DNA of 64,000 nucleotides from positions 1,633,501 to 1,697,500 of the forward strand of contig NZ_CP029797.1 of NCBI RefSeq assembly GCF_003268595.1. The letters are read 5' to 3'. Made by a program: the position numbers and the translations under genes. The DNA comes from Paraliobacillus zengyii. Its GTDB lineage: Bacteria > Bacillota > Bacilli > Bacillales > Amphibacillaceae. This document shows, piece by piece, positions 62,050 to 64,000 of the stretch. Each line of letters starts with the position of its first letter. The stretch's first letter is position 1. Under the pieces are notes generated by a model that worked only from the letters and a program-made list of their open reading frames with translations, did not search any database and was not told the DNA's origin.

Positions 62050-62898
62050 ATGACCATTCAATGGTTTCCAGGCCATATGGCAAAAGCTAGGCGTGAAGTG
62101 CAAGAAAAACTGAAGCTTGTAGATTTCGTAATTGAATTGGTTGATGCTAGAGCGCCGTTATCATCAGAAAATCCAATGTTACATCAAGTGATACAACAAA
62201 AACCGAAGATGCGTGTCTTAATGAAACGAGATTTAGCTGATCCAACTGCAACAAAACAATGGATTAAGTATAATGAATCCAATGAAATACCCACTATAGC
62301 TGTCGATGTACAAAATAAACAAGATATTCAACAAGTAATCGAAATGGCTAAAAAGATGAGCGAAGAGAAGATGGCACGATTAAAACGTAAGGGTGTCCGA
62401 CCCCGAGCTGGACGTGCAATGATTATTGGTATTCCTAATGTTGGTAAGTCAACTTTAATTAATCGACTTGTCAATCGAAAGATTGCAAAAACAGGAGATA
62501 GACCAGGGATTACCAAAAGCCAACAATGGATTAAGATAAATAAGGATTTTGAGTTATTAGATACGCCGGGTATATTATGGCCAAAATTTGAAGATCAATT
62601 GGTTGGTTATCGGTTAGCCGCAATTGGTACTATTAAAGATCAATTGTTACCTATAGATGATGTAGCTGTTTTTGTATTAGAATATCTCCAAGAAAACTAT
62701 TTTTCATTGTTAGAAGCACGCTATCAATTATCGGAGCCAATAGATGACATGGAAAAGTTGTTTGAACATATTGGTAGGCTCAGAGGTTCATTAGAGAGTG
62801 GCGGTTATATTAACTTAGAAAAAACAGCAGAACTTATCATACATGACCTTCGAATTGGGAAGATCGGTAGAATTACCTTGGAAAGACCCGAAAATTAA
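62050..62898 (+). CDS. rbgA: Ribosome biogenesis GTPase A (YlqF)
   Basis: 282 residues, circularly permuted GTPase needed for late 50S assembly. The N-terminal MTIQWFPGHMAKARREV and the order G4-G1-G3 match the family; G1 is GIPNVGKSTLIN (about 127) and G3 is DTPGILWPKFEDQLVG. The G4 motif, normally NKxD, reads MKRD (RVLMKRDLAD, about 58), so the guanine-recognising Asn is absent. The rest of the protein looks intact, including the C-terminal RNA-binding helices. Start ATG 62050 behind AGGAGG. Confidence 0.95.
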   Translation: MTIQWFPGHMAKARREVQEKLKLVDFVIELVDARAPLSSENPMLHQVIQQKPKMRVLMKRDLADPTATKQWIKYNESNEIPTIAVDVQNKQDIQQVIEMAKKMSEEKMARLKRKGVRPRAGRAMIIGIPNVGKSTLINRLVNRKIAKTGDRPGITKSQQWIKINKDFELLDTPGILWPKFEDQLVGYRLAAIGTIKDQLLPIDDVAVFVLEYLQENYFSLLEARYQLSEPIDDMEKLFEHIGRLRGSLESGGYINLEKTAELIIHDLRIGKIGRITLERPEN

Positions 62899-62940
62899 AA
62901 TTGTTACGTTTTTTCTTTAAAAGTACAATAATAGTAGAGA

Positions 62941-62977
62941 AATAAAGACATTCCAATTGCGGATGTCTTTATTTTTT
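62941..62977 (+). terminator. Intrinsic terminator of rbgA
   Basis: AATAAAGACAT / ATGTCTTTATT, 11-nt loop, then six T. Confidence 0.82.
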
Positions 62978-63022
62978 GAAATAGTAGACGATATAAGATA
63001 TATATGTGAGAGGAAGATTGTG

Positions 63023-63790
63023 ATGGGGAATAAACAATCAATCGCTGAAATTAAGGCGATGTTAAATGAAGGAGCTGCTACGGCAGAGGAAATAGATAAC
63101 TATAAAATGGATCCAAGAAAAGGCGTTCAGGCAGCTGTAAAACAATATGATCAAAAATTGGCAAAAGAAGACGAGCTGTCTGCACAATTTGAACAAATGA
63201 TGACATATGAACGTAAAAACTATCAACTGGGAAAGAAGTTAATTGCAGGAATTGATGAAGTAGGTCGAGGACCTTTGGCAGGACCAGTTGTAGCTGCGGC
63301 AGTTATCTTACCAGAGGATATTTATCTCCCAGGTATTAATGATTCAAAGAAAATGTCTAAAGCAATGAGAGAAACCCTTTACGATAAGATTAAAGAACAC
63401 GCTATTTGTTATAGTATAGGTATTATTGATAACAATGAGATAGATCGGATTAATATTTACCAAGCAACAATAAAAGCGATGATGCAAGCAGTCAGTAAAT
63501 TAAGTCATGCTCCTGATCATGTATTAATTGACGCCATGTCACTTCCAAATGTGTCGTTTACAACCGAGTCCATAATTAAAGGGGATCAAAAAAGTATTTC
63601 AATAGCAGCAGCTAGTATACTAGCTAAAGTGACACGAGACAAATTGATGCTCGATCTACATAGAGAATTTCCCAACTATTGCTTTAATAAAAACCAAGGC
63701 TATGGTACGAAAGATCATATTAAAGCATTAGAGGAATATGGGATCACACCAATTCATCGGCAATCATTTGCACCGATAAAACGAAAGTGA
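63023..63790 (+). CDS. rnhB: Ribonuclease HII
   Basis: 255 residues. An N-terminal extension (about 1-70) typical of Bacillus RNase HII is followed by GIDEVGRGPLAGPVVAAAV (catalytic Asp-Glu), DSKKMSKAMRE, LIDAMSLPN and IKGDQKSISIAAASILAKVT. It removes ribonucleotides and RNA primers from DNA. I use ATG 63023 (MGNKQSIAEIK), preceded by GAGGAAG; the frame is open upstream to 62957 but starts inside the terminator. Confidence 0.94.
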   Translation: MGNKQSIAEIKAMLNEGAATAEEIDNYKMDPRKGVQAAVKQYDQKLAKEDELSAQFEQMMTYERKNYQLGKKLIAGIDEVGRGPLAGPVVAAAVILPEDIYLPGINDSKKMSKAMRETLYDKIKEHAICYSIGIIDNNEIDRINIYQATIKAMMQAVSKLSHAPDHVLIDAMSLPNVSFTTESIIKGDQKSISIAAASILAKVTRDKLMLDLHREFPNYCFNKNQGYGTKDHIKALEEYGITPIHRQSFAPIKRK

Positions 63791-63800
63791 GGGGATTTAG

Positions 63801-64000
63801 ATGGCTTTTCAATCAATGGATGTGTCATCAATACTTCGGTCAGCTTCATCCTCAAAAGTACAGCAAAATCAAATGGTCTTAAGACCAGGCCAAATCTTAT
63901 CAGGTAAAATACTAGAAATCTATCCAAATCAACGTGCGTCTGTTCAATTGGGGAATCAGCAATTTGTTGCCCAATTACAGACAGCATTGAATCTTGATGG
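63801..64000 (+). CDS. YlqG-like protein, 5' part only
   Basis: The frame from ATG 63801 (MAFQSMDVSSILRSASSS) stays open to the window edge, 66 codons. GAGGGGA lies 8 bases upstream. A segment QILSGKILEIYPNQRASVQL resembles the N-terminal part of B. subtilis YlqG, which follows rnhB there and is a large protein of unclear, flagellar-hook-length-like relation. The gene is truncated by the window. Confidence 0.6.
   Translation, partial: MAFQSMDVSSILRSASSSKVQQNQMVLRPGQILSGKILEIYPNQRASVQLGNQQFVAQLQTALNLD

Overview
The window is a chromosomal segment of a low-GC, endospore-forming member of the Bacillaceae (Firmicutes). Gene order from 4011 to the right edge follows the Bacillus subtilis block lspA-ylyB-pyr operon ... 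yloA-yloB-yloC-remA-gmk-rpoZ-coaBC-priA-fmt-rsmB-prpC-prkC-rsgA-rpe-thiN-spoVM-rpmB-yloU-yloV-sdaAB-sdaAA-recG-fapR-plsX-fabD-fabG-acpP-rnc-smc-ftsY-ylxM-ffh-rpsP-khpA-ylqD-rimM-trmD-rplS-sip-rbgA-rnhB-ylqG. SpoVM marks a spore former. AT-rich codon use and general protein character suggest the Oceanobacillus/Gracilibacillus/Virgibacillus side of the family, but I cannot fix the genus from sequence alone.

Layout. 1-2473: a palindromic repeat element interrupted by a group II intron (93-1973) whose reverse transcriptase/maturase gene is frameshifted. 2513-3801: an MFS efflux-type transporter on the minus strand. 4011-17183: lspA, a pseudouridine synthase and the complete UMP biosynthesis operon pyrR-pyrP-pyrB-pyrC-carA-carB-pyrK-pyrD-pyrF-pyrE with two PyrR attenuators. 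17211-20291: an accessory islet (PH-like membrane protein, GNAT acetyltransferase, membrane-anchored sigma factor) carrying two repeat copies. 20399-39276: rqcH, a calcium-type P-ATPase, and a long housekeeping run ending in spoVM. 39395-46277: rpmB, yloU, fakA, serine dehydratase, recG. 46284-49990: the FapR-controlled fatty acid cluster. 50629-58111: rnc, smc and SRP genes. 58123-64000: rpsP to the start of ylqG.

The most unusual content is intergenic. About ten copies of a roughly 130-175 bp palindromic core are scattered through the window. Copies occur singly or as head-to-head pairs; the best-delimited element (25038-25753) ends in perfect 11-bp inverted repeats. Stem arms change together between copies (GCAGG/CCTGC, GTGGG/CCCAC, GTAGG/CCTAC; different central hairpins), which argues for selection or maintenance of structure. 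Most loci lie within about 15-80 bp downstream of an intrinsic terminator, splitting transcription units that are continuous in B. subtilis. The group II intron sits directly after the central hairpin of one copy, as expected of class IIC introns. I do not recognise a named family for this repeat.

Other oddities: spoVM has no ATG/GTG/TTG and must start at ATT; pyrR has its Shine-Dalgarno placed for an ATA codon; a SigV-like sigma factor is fused to a transmembrane anti-sigma-like region; RbgA lacks the Asn of its G4 motif; def and rlmN are absent from their usual places; the third pyr attenuator is missing.
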